From the NCBI RefSeq assembly GCF_012927265.1, contig NZ_JABBGF010000004.1:62001-126000 (forward strand): a stretch of DNA of 64,000 nucleotides, given 5' to 3'. Source of the stretch: Chryseobacterium cheonjiense. GTDB lineage: Bacteria; Bacteroidota; Bacteroidia; Flavobacteriales; Weeksellaceae. Below the pieces are notes generated by a model. That model did no database searches. It was not told where the DNA came from and saw only the letters and a program-made list of their open reading frames with translations. This document shows, piece by piece, positions 8,847 through 17,812 of this stretch. The translations under genes were made by a program, and so were the position numbers. Within the stretch, counting starts at the first letter, position 1; each line of letters starts with the position of its first letter.

Positions 8847-9674
8847 ATGCAAAATTATTTAGAATTCAATTTCAAAATTTCTCCGCTTCAGCCTTGGAAC
8901 GAAATATTAATGGCAGAACTTATTGAGATCGGTTTCGACAGCTTTACGGAAGAAATTGACGGGATTTTGGGATATATTCAGAAAGAATTATTTAATGAAG
9001 ATGATCTGAAGGCATTGCCGCTTTTTCAGAATGAAGAGGTAAAAATAGAATATACGTTTCAGGAAATGCCGAATATCAACTGGAATGAAGAATGGGAAAA
9101 AAACTTTGAGCCGATCAATATTGATGATAAAGTACTGATCCGCGCCGAATTTCATGAATCGGTTCCGGGAATGCATGAAATTGTTATTCAGCCTAAAATG
9201 TCCTTCGGAACAGGGCATCATCCCACCACGCATCTCATGATCCAGCAGATGATGGATATGGATTTTAAAGATAAAAAAGTTCTCGATATGGGTTGCGGAA
9301 CATCGGTTCTGGCCATTTATGCAAAACAGATCGGAGCCGGGGACACAAAAGCAATCGATATTGATGAATGGTCGGTAGAGAATTCAAAAGAAAATGCAGC
9401 AAGAAATAATGTGGGGCTGGATATCGAACTGGGAACGGCAGAAAATTTAGGCCAAGAAAATTATGATATTATTCTGGCTAATATCAACAGGAATATTTTG
9501 ATTTCAGACATCCCGACTTATGTTTCGGTATTGAATGACGGCGGAAAATTATTGCTTTCCGGATTATGCTTCTTTGACGTAGATGATATTCTGGAAGTTT
9601 GCAGAGAAAACGGTCTGGAGCTTAAAAAACAGCTTCAGCGCGAAGAATGGGTAAGTTTATTGCTTGAAAAATAA
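8847..9674 (+). CDS. prmA: Ribosomal protein L11 methyltransferase
   Basis: SAM-dependent trimethylation of lysines and the N-terminus of ribosomal protein L11. The 275-residue protein has an N-terminal substrate-recognition domain (about 1-100), the conserved PKMSFGTGHHPTTHLM linker, a class I SAM-binding core (VLDMGCGTSVLAIYA) and the NINRNIL motif. The last corresponds to the NILA/NINR motif IV of PrmA proteins. Length is slightly under the 290-300 of E. coli PrmA but normal for Bacteroidota. ATG 8847 is chosen because the upstream in-frame TTG lies within the promoter. An 18-bp gap to the next gene suggests co-transcription. Confidence 0.92.
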   Translation: MQNYLEFNFKISPLQPWNEILMAELIEIGFDSFTEEIDGILGYIQKELFNEDDLKALPLFQNEEVKIEYTFQEMPNINWNEEWEKNFEPINIDDKVLIRAEFHESVPGMHEIVIQPKMSFGTGHHPTTHLMIQQMMDMDFKDKKVLDMGCGTSVLAIYAKQIGAGDTKAIDIDEWSVENSKENAARNNVGLDIELGTAENLGQENYDIILANINRNILISDIPTYVSVLNDGGKLLLSGLCFFDVDDILEVCRENGLELKKQLQREEWVSLLLEK

Positions 9675-9691
9675 ACATCACAAATAGTATT

Positions 9692-10534
9692 ATGAAATTC
9701 TTTTTTACTGCTCTTTTTTTATTTGTCCTTCAGATTTTTCATGCTCAGGAAGAAAATGATACATATGCAAACGGAGTTTTTGAGTTTGAAGAAAATAAGG
9801 TGCAGAAAATATTTACCGACTGGACGAGAATCAGGCAGTCTCCCAATGTCGATTCATCCGTTTTGGATTCTCTGCAGGCCAATCAGGAAGTTGTAATTCT
9901 TAAAAAAGAAAATTCTGTTTTGAAATTGGGTGAAAGATCAGCTAACTGGTATAAAATCTCCTACCAGAAAAACGGGAAAACTTCCGAAGGATATCTCTGG
10001 GGAGGAAATCTTTGTATCGGTTACCGAAATAAAAACGGATATGATTTTTTATTTGGTTTAGCGAAAACATTAAATAAGAAAAATCCTGGTTTCGAAGGTT
10101 CGATCCAACAGAATTATGCTTCTGTAAAGGTTTTGGAAGGAAGTATTCTTTTGGATGAAATTTCTTTCGAAACAGGCTCCGGAGAAAGCCTGAACTATGG
10201 AAATTTTGTCACCGAAAGCAACCATAAGCTTAAAAATGTTGAGCTGACCTTAAAAGCAACTGTTTCCGGTGAGGCATGCGGAATTCCGAGTTATGAACAA
10301 TATATTCTGTTTACGAATAAAAAATTAGTTTCATTACCGCAATTAATGAATGTGGGTGATGCCGATGTGTATTATCATTCCGAAGAATTCATTTTTCCAA
10401 ACGATAAAGCAGGAATTCCCAATGCTTTCATTTTTAAAATGGAGGAAATGGAAAAAGATGACAATGACCGTGAAAAGAAGAAGCATGCATCAGCAATTTA
10501 TCTCTGGAACGGTAGTTCTTACAGAAAGAAATAA
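9692..10534 (+). CDS. Secreted SH3-domain protein
   Basis: A 280-residue protein of unknown role. A signal peptide (MKFFFTALFLFVLQIFHAQ) sends it to the periplasm or beyond. Residues about 43-110 form a bacterial SH3 domain (TRIRQSPNVDSSVLDSLQANQEVVIL...NWYKISYQKNGKTSEGYLWGGNL), the type that usually binds peptidoglycan or peptides. The remainder is a beta-rich region with no family I recognise. It starts 18 bp after prmA and is probably transcribed with it. It is convergent with the minus-strand membrane gene ending at 10535, with no spacer between the stops. Confidence 0.75.
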   Translation: MKFFFTALFLFVLQIFHAQEENDTYANGVFEFEENKVQKIFTDWTRIRQSPNVDSSVLDSLQANQEVVILKKENSVLKLGERSANWYKISYQKNGKTSEGYLWGGNLCIGYRNKNGYDFLFGLAKTLNKKNPGFEGSIQQNYASVKVLEGSILLDEISFETGSGESLNYGNFVTESNHKLKNVELTLKATVSGEACGIPSYEQYILFTNKKLVSLPQLMNVGDADVYYHSEEFIFPNDKAGIPNAFIFKMEEMEKDDNDREKKKHASAIYLWNGSSYRKK

Positions 10535-10876
10535 TTATCTGTTTCCTAACAATACTTTTTTCAGATCTCCGGCTTCTTTAAAAAGCAAATACAGAATGTA
10601 AGACGCAAATACCATGATACCGATAATTGCGGCAGCAACTCCTAAAATAATGGATCCTGCTGAAAATTTATTTCTCCACATGATCCATAATCCGGAAAGG
10701 ATAAGGTAGCAGGTAAAGTCAAGATTGAACTGGGCGTTCCATCCCGGAGTAAGAATATTTCCAAAGAATACACTAAACAGATCTGCTCCTTCTTTCTGGA
10801 AAGCCAGAACAGAGAATATCATTAATAAAATGATTTGGGAAAGCAATAATAATTTGAACACAAAATATTTTTTCAT
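10535..10876 (-). CDS. Small membrane protein (four TM, possibly DUF2834-like)
   Basis: A 113-residue integral membrane protein, unidentified. Hydrophobic stretches near residues 6-24, 47-63, 69-85 and 87-103 suggest four helices. The charged C-terminus (FKEAGDLKKVLLGNR) is probably cytoplasmic. The layout is reminiscent of DUF2834 proteins, but that is a weak, by-eye match. I start at ATG 10876 (MKKYFVFK) instead of the longer frame to 10909, because that extension would overlap the preceding gene. It lies 11 bp after the 139-residue membrane gene and forms a pair with it. Confidence 0.6.
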   Translation of the reverse strand: MKKYFVFKLLLLSQIILLMIFSVLAFQKEGADLFSVFFGNILTPGWNAQFNLDFTCYLILSGLWIMWRNKFSAGSIILGVAAAIIGIMVFASYILYLLFKEAGDLKKVLLGNR

Positions 10877-10887
10877 AAGATAAGAAT

Positions 10888-11307
10888 TTAAGATTGAGCT
10901 GGCTTCCAAAGCGGGCCTGTAGCGATAATGAGAACAGTAATATTAATGAATACATTGCTGGTGTTTCCCGAAGCTGCAGAACCGGTGCTGTCCAATAAAA
11001 ACCATGCGATGAGACCTGCCAGTACAGCCTTTCTTACTTCATTCGGCGCCTTGTCATACACCCATTTTCGCAGAAACCATATACATACTCCCCATCCGAA
11101 CAGAAACCCTCCGGTAAGTGCAGATAAGAAACGTGTGGTAGAAGCGTCATAATTTTGTATGCCGTCCACAGGAAGGCTTAGTAAATCTAATGTCCATCTT
11201 GCGGGTTCTGAGGTTTCCGGCATAGATCCCAGAAAGAAAACCGGACCAAATGAACCGACTGTAATTGCTGTTATTTTAAGATAAAACTTATGGAATTGTT
11301 CCGTCAT
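10888..11307 (-). CDS. Uncharacterised four-TM membrane protein
   Basis: A 139-residue protein. Hydrophobic stretches lie near residues 12-28, 62-80, 94-110 and 115-132. It carries a conserved-looking loop WTLDLLSLPVDGIQNY and a C-terminal WKPAQS. I do not recognise a family. It is first of a two-gene unit with the 113-residue membrane protein and sits 63 bp downstream of a TetR gene on the same strand, so that regulator may control the pair. This is inference from position only. Confidence 0.6.
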   Translation of the reverse strand: MTEQFHKFYLKITAITVGSFGPVFFLGSMPETSEPARWTLDLLSLPVDGIQNYDASTTRFLSALTGGFLFGWGVCIWFLRKWVYDKAPNEVRKAVLAGLIAWFLLDSTGSAASGNTSNVFINITVLIIATGPLWKPAQS

Positions 11308-11370
11308 CTGTTAATTTTTATGCAAAATTAATCAGCAGGCTGTTAGGATTTTAGACGCTTCCGTACAATA

Positions 11371-11934
11371 TTATTCGAAATTTTTGGCAATTTTTGCAAG
11401 ATTTTCAAAATAGGAAGTCAGCCAGCTTGTCGTAAGATTTTCCTGATTAATGCGGAGGAAAAAATTCTCCAGGGCGAGTTCAAACAAGCCTTCCATCTGT
11501 CTGATGCTCAAAGCAAGATTAAGATCTTCTGACCAGATCCTTACGAAGTCTGTTCCAATAATCTGATTGGATTTGTCAAGCACTGTTTTATAATTTTCCC
11601 GATCCTGATTGAAACGCAGCTGTCTGTTGAATAATAAGTCGATCTTATGCTCGGTTAAAATATTTATTAATTCAGGATTGATTTTTTTTACAGCCTTTTC
11701 TTTATCTGCAATAATCCTGCACTGAAAAATATGAAATGCAAAAAGCTGATCCAAAAATAACTCGGTATCAGCAAAATGATGGTAAAATGAAGATTTGCTT
11801 ACTCCCGTTATTTTGGCAAGCTTCTCTATCTTAAGTCCGTTTTCGCCATGTATTGCGAAGTTTTTATAACCTTCAAGAATCCAAATCTGTTTTCCCGGAT
11901 TGCTATTTTTCGTATCAATATATTTTTCTGTCAT
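11371..11934 (-). CDS. TetR/AcrR-family transcriptional regulator
   Basis: A 187-residue one-component repressor. The N-terminal helix-turn-helix is clear at about residues 20-62: ILEGYKNFAIHGENGLKIEKLAKITGVSKSSFYHHFADTELFLDQL, with the canonical recognition helix SKSSFYHHF. The C-terminal helical half (from about 65) would hold the ligand pocket and dimer interface and is unlike any subgroup I can name. Neighbours on the same strand are OsmC upstream and two membrane genes downstream; the likely targets are those and its own gene. Confidence 0.85.
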   Translation of the reverse strand: MTEKYIDTKNSNPGKQIWILEGYKNFAIHGENGLKIEKLAKITGVSKSSFYHHFADTELFLDQLFAFHIFQCRIIADKEKAVKKINPELINILTEHKIDLLFNRQLRFNQDRENYKTVLDKSNQIIGTDFVRIWSEDLNLALSIRQMEGLFELALENFFLRINQENLTTSWLTSYFENLAKIAKNFE

Positions 11935-11995
11935 TCAACTTTTGAACAAATGTCCGTCATTCAAATGTCATTGATTTTACTGACGGGCATTGGTA

Positions 11996-12412
11996 TTAAT
12001 TCAATGTGTAATGTACGGTAATTTTTGTATTCAACAATTTGGAAACCGGGCAGTTTGCTTCGGCATCTTTTACCAGTTCGTCGAATTTTGCAGGATCTAT
12101 GCCTGTAACTTTTGCGAAAAGCGTAAGGTTGGATTGTGTAATGCTGCCGTCTTCCAGTACAATCTCGCATTCGGTTTTTAGCTCATCTGCCGCAAGACCT
12201 GCTGCCTGAATGTTAAAAGCCAGTTTCATGCTGAAGCATCCTGCATGTGCCGCTGCAATAAGTTCTTCAGGATTAGTGCCGATGCCATCTGCAAAACGGG
12301 AATTAAAGCCATATTGTGTATCATTTAATACGGTGCTTTGGGTGCTTAAACTTCCTTTTCCTTCCTTACCTGTTCCGCTCCATACTGCGGTTGATTTTCT
12401 TTTAATCTGCAT
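11996..12412 (-). CDS. OsmC/Ohr-family peroxiredoxin
   Basis: A 138-residue cytosolic thiol peroxidase that reduces organic hydroperoxides. The two redox cysteines are present: C59 in HAGCFSM and C121 in ANCPVSKLL. Supporting residues include the arginine in NSRFADGIGTNPEELIAAAHA. The spacing and length fit the OsmC subgroup rather than Ohr. It is followed by a TetR gene 61 bp downstream. A link of that regulator to peroxide stress is possible but not shown. Confidence 0.9.
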   Translation of the reverse strand: MQIKRKSTAVWSGTGKEGKGSLSTQSTVLNDTQYGFNSRFADGIGTNPEELIAAAHAGCFSMKLAFNIQAAGLAADELKTECEIVLEDGSITQSNLTLFAKVTGIDPAKFDELVKDAEANCPVSKLLNTKITVHYTLN

Positions 12413-12452
12413 ACTATTCGTGTTTTTTATTTATATTTTTAATTAAATTAAT

Positions 12453-13121
12453 TTATTTTGAAGCAAACCTCGAAATGATGATTCCCACGACAGCTACCAT
12501 GTAAAACTGTCCTGCCATTCCGAAAAATGCTACAACCAGCCTGCTCATATCCGTTATCGGATAAATGTCACCAAAGCCAATACTGGTAAGCGTTATGAAG
12601 CTAAAATAAGATAATTCGTTATATACCTGAGAAATACTGTTTTGCGTAATCCCATGAAAAGATCCGCGAAAATTAAGCTCTATAAAAAGATAGGAAAACA
12701 GTGCGACCAGGCTTAGTATCATATAGCCACAAAAGGATCCTATAATCACGTTAATACGAATTTCCCTTGCCTTGGTAATCTGTCGCATCACTTCTATAAA
12801 AATAAACACATAATATAGAATAAAAAATACGGTAAGGAATTCGATAAACCATAAATTTTGGCTGAGAAATAAAAATCCTATGGGCATCAGAATGCTGATT
12901 AAACTAAAAATATTCTTGAGAACATTAATTCTTTTGCTTCTTTCTTTAAAGATTCCAAAGCACGCTGCTGCAATGAGAATCATATTGACCGGCCAGACAT
13001 ATTTCAGGAAAATCGTATTGTCGGGAAAAAGAATTTTATCAAAAAGCAAAAAAAGTAGGGCAGTTAACAAAAATTCAAACCTGTAATCACTGAGTCTCTG
13101 ATGTATTCTTTTACTGTGCAT
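12453..13121 (-). CDS. Two-TM potassium channel family protein
   Basis: A 222-residue inner-membrane protein with hydrophobic segments across residues 15-150 and a classic pore loop near the C-terminus. FITLTSIGFGDIYPI carries the selectivity filter T-S-I-G-F-G-D of Ion_trans_2-type K+ channels, and one TM helix follows (VAFFGMAGQFYMVAVVGIIISRF). There is no cytoplasmic RCK/TrkA domain. The long N-terminal membrane region (about five helices) is usual for small Bacteroidota channel homologues. Ion specificity is inferred from the filter only. Confidence 0.8.
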   Translation of the reverse strand: MHSKRIHQRLSDYRFEFLLTALLFLLFDKILFPDNTIFLKYVWPVNMILIAAACFGIFKERSKRINVLKNIFSLISILMPIGFLFLSQNLWFIEFLTVFFILYYVFIFIEVMRQITKAREIRINVIIGSFCGYMILSLVALFSYLFIELNFRGSFHGITQNSISQVYNELSYFSFITLTSIGFGDIYPITDMSRLVVAFFGMAGQFYMVAVVGIIISRFASK

Positions 13122-13219
13122 TTATATAGCTCTCTATGGATCATACTGTTCACTATGACTGTCAAAAACCATAATAAAAACAGTGTTAATCAACTCTGTA
13201 ATTGATAAATTTTAATGAA

Positions 13220-13990
13220 TTACTCGCCTAATGCGGCTATAACGATTTTCGCTGTTTCACTGCCGCTGAAATTTTGTTGTCCGGTTACCAGATTCCCGTC
13301 TCTTACTGCAAAACCTTTCCATAAACCAGCTTGGATGTAATTGGCACCGATTGCTTTCATTTCATCTTCAATTCTCCAGGGCATAAGATGCTGATCTCTT
13401 GACAGGAGATTATAATCCCATACGGCATTATCTGCAAAATCTTCTTCCACATTGGCAAATCCGGTCATAGTTTTGCCTTTGGCTAAATATTCTCCATTAC
13501 TAAGTTTCGCGTATTTAAGGATGGCAACACCGTGACATAGTGCTGCTGCTATTTTGCCGGCTTCGTAAAACGATACAAATTTCTGATGGAGGTCTGTTGC
13601 TTCCGCAAAGTTAAACATAGGAGCCTGTCCCCCGGCTACAACAATAGCATCAAATTTCGAAACGTCGATGTCAGAAACTTTTTTGGTATTTTCAACCAGG
13701 CTTTTTAAAGAAGGTGTGTGAATAAATCCCTGACTTATAAGGTCTGTTGAAGAATAACCGCTAGGATCATTAGGATCGCTCATAGAATCGGCTTCACATC
13801 TGCCTCCATTGGGAGAGAAGATCTCTATATGATAGCCTTTCTCTGAAAATTCATAATAGGGGTGGGTAAGCTCACTCCACCAAAAGCCAACCGGCCAACC
13901 GGTAGTTGTTGAAATGGCTGGATTGGCAATTACGATAGCAATTTTTTTCGGGTTCTCAGAACGAACCGCGTTCGTGTTTTTTAGGCTCAT
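13220..13990 (-). CDS. DJ-1/PfpI-family (Hsp31-like) glutamine amidotransferase-fold protein
   Basis: A 256-residue protein with the class I amidotransferase-like fold. The nucleophile elbow is AALCHGVAIL (C152, H153), and E40 in VGFWWSELTHPYYEF matches the acidic residue that activates the cysteine in Hsp31-type members. VSKFDAIVVAGGQAPM is the conserved strand before the active site. Family members act as chaperones, glyoxalase III or deglycases; which applies here is not evident. Genes downstream on the same strand include a K+ channel and OsmC, so a stress role is plausible. Confidence 0.85.
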   Translation of the reverse strand: MSLKNTNAVRSENPKKIAIVIANPAISTTTGWPVGFWWSELTHPYYEFSEKGYHIEIFSPNGGRCEADSMSDPNDPSGYSSTDLISQGFIHTPSLKSLVENTKKVSDIDVSKFDAIVVAGGQAPMFNFAEATDLHQKFVSFYEAGKIAAALCHGVAILKYAKLSNGEYLAKGKTMTGFANVEEDFADNAVWDYNLLSRDQHLMPWRIEDEMKAIGANYIQAGLWKGFAVRDGNLVTGQQNFSGSETAKIVIAALGE

Positions 13991-14165
13991 TTTGTTTTTT
14001 TACAGATACAAATTAATTACATATCTGCAATAAAACCAACAAGTGGTTCTTTTTGTAATAAGCTAACATTTTTGTAAGTAACAAGATTTAAAGCCTTTTC
14101 AATTTTTATAATTTTAATAATGTAATGGAATTGGCAAAATTTCTTTTATAATTAAGGATTGAAAA

Positions 14166-14405
14166 TTAATCGGATACTGAAATTTCTCGTTCTCTTTGAT
14201 ATGCTTGCATCTTAGAATCATACTTTTCACTGTAAACAACAATCCAGTCTTTGGCATTAGAGGTAAATCCTCTATGATCGGAAAGATGTTTTCGTACTCT
14301 TTCTTGTAAGTTTTCACAAGAATGTCCGATATAATATTTATTTAGTGATTGAGAAAAAGGATATAACAATAACACATGGGAACTAATATAAACAAAAAAC
14401 CTCAT
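14166..14405 (-). CDS. GIY-YIG nuclease-like protein, possibly truncated
   Basis: A 79-residue product with the GIY-YIG hallmarks YISS...KYYIGHS...RVRKHLSDHRGFTSNAKDWIVVYSEKYDSKMQAYQREREI. The family in Flavobacteriia usually has a few more residues (a WKSRK-type tail) and a shorter, more regular stretch between the two strands. Here about five extra residues (VLLLYP) lie between the first strand and KYYIG, and the tail ends in SVSD. It may be an active short variant or a decayed copy. The start codon lies inside the 3' arm of the hairpin that ends the tRNA operon, so it can only be expressed by read-through from the tRNAs. Confidence 0.5.
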   Translation of the reverse strand: MRFFVYISSHVLLLYPFSQSLNKYYIGHSCENLQERVRKHLSDHRGFTSNAKDWIVVYSEKYDSKMQAYQREREISVSD

Positions 14406-14425
14406 AACGAAAGCTATGAGGTTTT
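14394..14425 (-). terminator. Hairpin terminator of the tRNA pair
   Basis: AAAACCTCATA and TATGAGGTTTT arms around ACGAAAGC lie directly past the 3' end of tRNA-Arg. A near copy of this hairpin (15088-15115) sits next to a degenerate tRNA relic at the island edge. Confidence 0.75.
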
Positions 14426-14426
14426 G

Positions 14427-14500
14427 TGAGCGCGAAAGGATTCGAACCTTTGACCGTCTGCTTAGAAGGCAGATGCTCTATCCAGCTGAGCTACGCACCC
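14427..14500 (-). tRNA. tRNA-Arg (anticodon UCU)
   Basis: A 74-nt cloverleaf read on the minus strand. The acceptor stem GGGTGCG pairs with CGCGCTC, with one G-T pair. The D arm is GCTCAGCTGGATAGAGC, the anticodon stem TCTGC/GCAGA has loop CTTCTAA (anticodon TCT), and the T arm is AAAGG-TTCGAAT-CCTTT. The discriminator is A and CCA is not encoded. It is co-oriented with tRNA-Pro 19 bp upstream, so the two probably form one transcript. Confidence 0.93.
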
Positions 14501-14519
14501 TAAAAAATAAAATTTAAAG

Positions 14520-14594
14520 TCGGGGCGGCAGGATTCGAACCTGCGACCTCCTGGTCCCAAACCAGGCGCGATGACCGGACTACGCTACGCCCCG
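14520..14594 (-). tRNA. tRNA-Pro (anticodon UGG)
   Basis: A 75-nt cloverleaf on the minus strand. The acceptor CGGGGCG/CGCCCCG is perfect, the anticodon stem CCTGG/CCAGG has loop TTTGGGA (anticodon TGG), and the T arm is GCAGG-TTCGAAT-CCTGC. The first base C1 pairs with G72, typical of bacterial tRNA-Pro. CCA is not encoded. Confidence 0.93.
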
Positions 14595-15116
14595 ATGAGA
14601 TCATCTAAAACAGGTATATTACCTTGTTTTTTGTGGGTGCAAATATAGAGTCTTTTTTTGAATTATAAAAATAAAATCAGAATAATTTTTTAACAAAATC
14701 ATTCCAGCAAATTTACATGATTAATAACCATTGTTTTATAGAAAATAATAATGAGAAAAATTTTACTTTCATTCTTTCTACCGGCAATACTTTCTATTGC
14801 TTTTAATTTCTATCCGGGTAAAATCAGCAAATACTTTTTAAAAAATAAAAATAGAACATATATATTTAGAACAACATTCTAATAACAGTATATGTATACA
14901 TGAAATTGAAAATAAAGGTAAAAATTTACGGCAGCATTGCTTAAAATGAATGTAATGGAAGATGAAAAAGATTCTTTCCACTTTTTTCCAAGTAAGTATT
15001 TAAATCAGTAAATGACTGTAAATTAAAAGTTCACTAATCTGTCTTTAGTATACAGAATTTCAAGCTGCGATTAAATTTGTAAACAAAAAACCTCATAACA
15101 AAAGCTATGAGGTTCT
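14595..15116. other. Gene-poor stretch between the tRNAs and the island
   Basis: No supportable protein gene. A 43-codon open frame from ATG 14751 (MRKILLSFFLPAILSIAF...) could encode a tiny membrane peptide, but nothing else supports it. Bases from about 15076 duplicate the tRNA-Arg terminator: the hairpin CCTCATA/TATGAGG and its flanks recur nearly unchanged at 15088-15115, leading into the left direct repeat. Confidence 0.6.
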
Positions 15117-15456
15117 GTGAACTTGGAAGGATTATCTTCGAACCGTCTGATACAAGATTTGAATTGGATTTTGAAATTAAATGTTTGATTATTAGATATT
15201 TGTGTTGGTGTTCGGAGAGTTCGAATCCTTTTGCGATATGTTGACGGGAGCGATTTTTCGAACTTTTGTCCTAATATTTTAAGAAGTATAATTGTCAATA
15301 TATTGGTTTTCAGTATTTTGTGATTTGTAATTCAAGTTCGAATCCTCTTGCCATATTGATTTTTATTAAGTTTTCGGACTTTTATAATAGCTGAAATACA
15401 TATTTAATAGATTGGAGTTGATAATAAATCAGCTCCAATTTTGTTTATAAAAGAAA
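15117..15456. repeat. Left direct repeat of the island (about 340 bp)
   Basis: Matches 41999-42338 almost base for base along its length; I estimate roughly 85-90% identity by eye. Both copies begin GTGAACTTGGAAGG and contain TTCGAAC-type tRNA T-loop motifs at the same internal offsets: left 15137, 15219, 15257 and 15336. Both also have the phrases TTGCGATATGTTGACGGGAG and TTCGAATCCTCTTGCCAT, and both end in a hairpin (GGAGTTGAT ... ATCAGCTCC here, 15411-15439). The start resembles a decayed tRNA-Arg 3' half. The pair brackets the serine recombinase and all the defence genes, marking the island ends. Confidence 0.85.
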
Positions 15457-16056
15457 TGTATTTTTAATTACATGTTTTACAATTTCTTTTTTAACATGCA
15501 AGTGAGGGACTGGAACTTTCTTTGTTTTTAACCCTGTTAGAGCCGTTTTCAACCGATGCAGCATTTTGCAAGATTATGCCATAATCTTATTTTCCATGCC
15601 TAAAACTGCGCGTTTACGTCTCAACGGAAAGAGAGGGATTCTAACCCATCTCTTCCAAATTACTTTAAACCTATAAGGATGTTTTAAATTACTGCCATGA
15701 ATTTGCTATAAGATATTTCAGCAGATTTAGGAAGTATATATTTCAGCGACTCCAAAGAACAACTTTTAATTTCTCAAAGGTACAAATTTTCATACTAGTG
15801 TTTTAAATATCTATGTAATTGATGAAAGAGGAGGTACTATTGTATCTTAAGGTTTTCCGAATTATTTTTTGTTTCTCCTATTTAGGATTAGCGAAACAGA
15901 ATAAATATAGTAATTGTAAACCTGCTCTTCTAAAAATACATATATAGCCTGTAGACAGCGCTTAGCAAGATCTCTAAAGATCTTAAATTTACTCAGGACG
16001 TCAATAAAATGAGTTAATTAATACCTAAAAAGACGGGGTAGTACCCCATCCAATTT
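15457..16056. other. Gene-poor left edge of the island with tRNA-like relics
   Basis: No supportable protein gene. At 15626-15656 a segment reads on the minus strand as a T arm with loop TTAGAAT instead of TTCGAAT between GGG and CCC, a likely tRNA 3'-end relic. A weaker one lies at 15502-15520. The 15-mer AAATTACTGCCATGA at 15686-15700 recurs at 39817-39831. Confidence 0.55.
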
Positions 16057-17812
16057 TTATAGATTATTTATTTCAAAGAGATGCTCAATTTGCCGCAGTT
16101 TACCTTCTTCCAATGTTGGTACAGATATAAATAATCTTTCTCGTGCCCGGCTAACCGCTACATAAAATATTCTGTGCTCCTCTGTTCTTAAGGTCTGACG
16201 AACCAAAAAATCAAAATGTTCCTCTTTTTTCAGAACCACCAGAACATTGTCAAATTCATCTCCTTTGGATTTATGAATGGTTTTACTTGGCGATCTTTCA
16301 TTATCGATTCTTATGCAAACTGCTAGTTGCTGAAAAGAATAGCGTTCATAGAATTCCTTAGCCCTTCCTCTGGTGATGGCAGGAAAATTATTCCTTACAT
16401 CAGTGCGCACATGATTGTAGAAATCCAAAAGCGGTTGATCGTGATATTCATCATATTTTGACAAAAGCTTTGAGAGTCCATCCAACGCCATAGCTTTTCG
16501 GTCATTTTTGTTTCTGATATGAAGGTAATTATACGACATTTCTTTCAAAGCATCTTTAAACCGCTTTTCTCTTGCAAATTCTGCGGCACTGATACAGGAT
16601 AAAATTGCATTACGTCTATCAGAATTGTCAATCGCCTGTAAATCCTCTACAAGGTTGTGATCGGGTCTATCTGCTACCATTTGAGATCCGAGCTCGCGTG
16701 CAGTAATATTGTCCCATGAAAGGATGGTAAGGTTATCGCCACAAATTCCCTGTGCAAATTCACTTGCAAGTCTATAGTTTCCGATTAGGAGATTACATCT
16801 TTCACCTGTAACGTTTCTAAGAGGTTCCTGTCCCATGTCCTTTCGGATGTGGTTGAGGATGCCGACGATTTCATTTGTACTTCTTCGATTGTCGATAATT
16901 CTATAATCCTTTAAACCTTCCAAATGATAATCTGTAAACTGTGCGGGTTCTGCTCCCTGAAAGCTATAAATGGACTGGGCTATATCACCGATTATACCGG
17001 TAACAGTGCCACTCGCACCGATTAGTTTCAATATTCTGGCCTGGATAGGACTTGTGTCCTGAAATTCATCAATGAAGAAATAGGGATATTTTGTTTTCAG
17101 AACCTCTACGATGAAAGGGTAGCGCGTTAGTAGGATATAGGAAAAGTATAATACGTCTTCATGGTGAAGGACTCCTCTTGCCCAGAATAATTTTTTGTAG
17201 GACAGCAGATCAGTAGACAATATATTTAGGCAGTTTGCTGCTCCAAAATTTCTTCGTGTACCATTAGGCATAAAATAGTAAGCTTTACTATTATCTACTG
17301 ATAGGACAATCTGATCACCATTTAATTTAGTCTATTGTTGAAAGCCAGTTTGCTAGCCCTGTCATAAAGTAAGGAAGAGCTTTTAATTGATTGAGCGTAT
17401 ACGGATTTCTGAGGTTAGGTGCTCCTGGGTGTTCATCTAGCCACTCGGTAATTTTGCTCCGACTGGCTCTATGTTCCTCATGACCGTCCATTTTTATAGC
17501 ATTGAAGCCAAATTCTTCGGCAATGGATCCAATATATGGTTTTATGACATTGCTATAAAGAAAGGCATGTATCGTTGAAACTTCGATTCTGTCTGCACCG
17601 AACTGTAGCCTTTTTACGATCGTCTCGACGGCCACGTTTGTGTATGTAATACATGCAATTTTTTTTGTTGCACCAAATTTGTTGGAACTTTGAAGCAGAT
17701 GGCGCATATGATTTACAAGCCAATGTGTTTTTCCTGCGCCAGGTCCTGCAAATATTCTAAAATGCTCCTCCGTATCTATAATGGTTTCTGAGGTAATTGT
17801 TGTTATTGGCAT
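16057..17812 (-). pseudogene. Gabija-like UvrD helicase (GajB-type), frameshifted
   Basis: A superfamily 1 UvrD/PcrA-type helicase partnered with the OLD-family nuclease upstream. The first 161 residues (17812-17327) carry Walker A (FAGPGAGKTHWLV) and motif Ia (ITYTNVAVETI). After a stop at 17327-17329 the other frame continues with Walker B (FFIDEFQDTSP), motif III (GDIAQSIYSF), IHKSKGDEFDNVLVV and the motif VI-like VAVSRARERLFISV, ending at 16057. Removing one base at about 17329 joins them as NWLSTID-KLNGDQIVLSVDNSKAYYF-MPNGTRR, about 580 residues. The second frame is open back to the stop, so this is one gene broken by a single-base insertion or a sequence error. The start overlaps the nuclease stop by 10 bp. 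Confidence 0.85.

Noticed and set aside
10928..11152. Plus-strand open frames opposite the small membrane genes
   Set aside because: Mirror frames of the real minus-strand genes, with composition unlike a protein.
14114..14317. A 67-codon minus-strand frame overlapping the GIY-YIG gene
   Set aside because: It is the shifted reading of the nuclease gene and its downstream bases; it has no family features.
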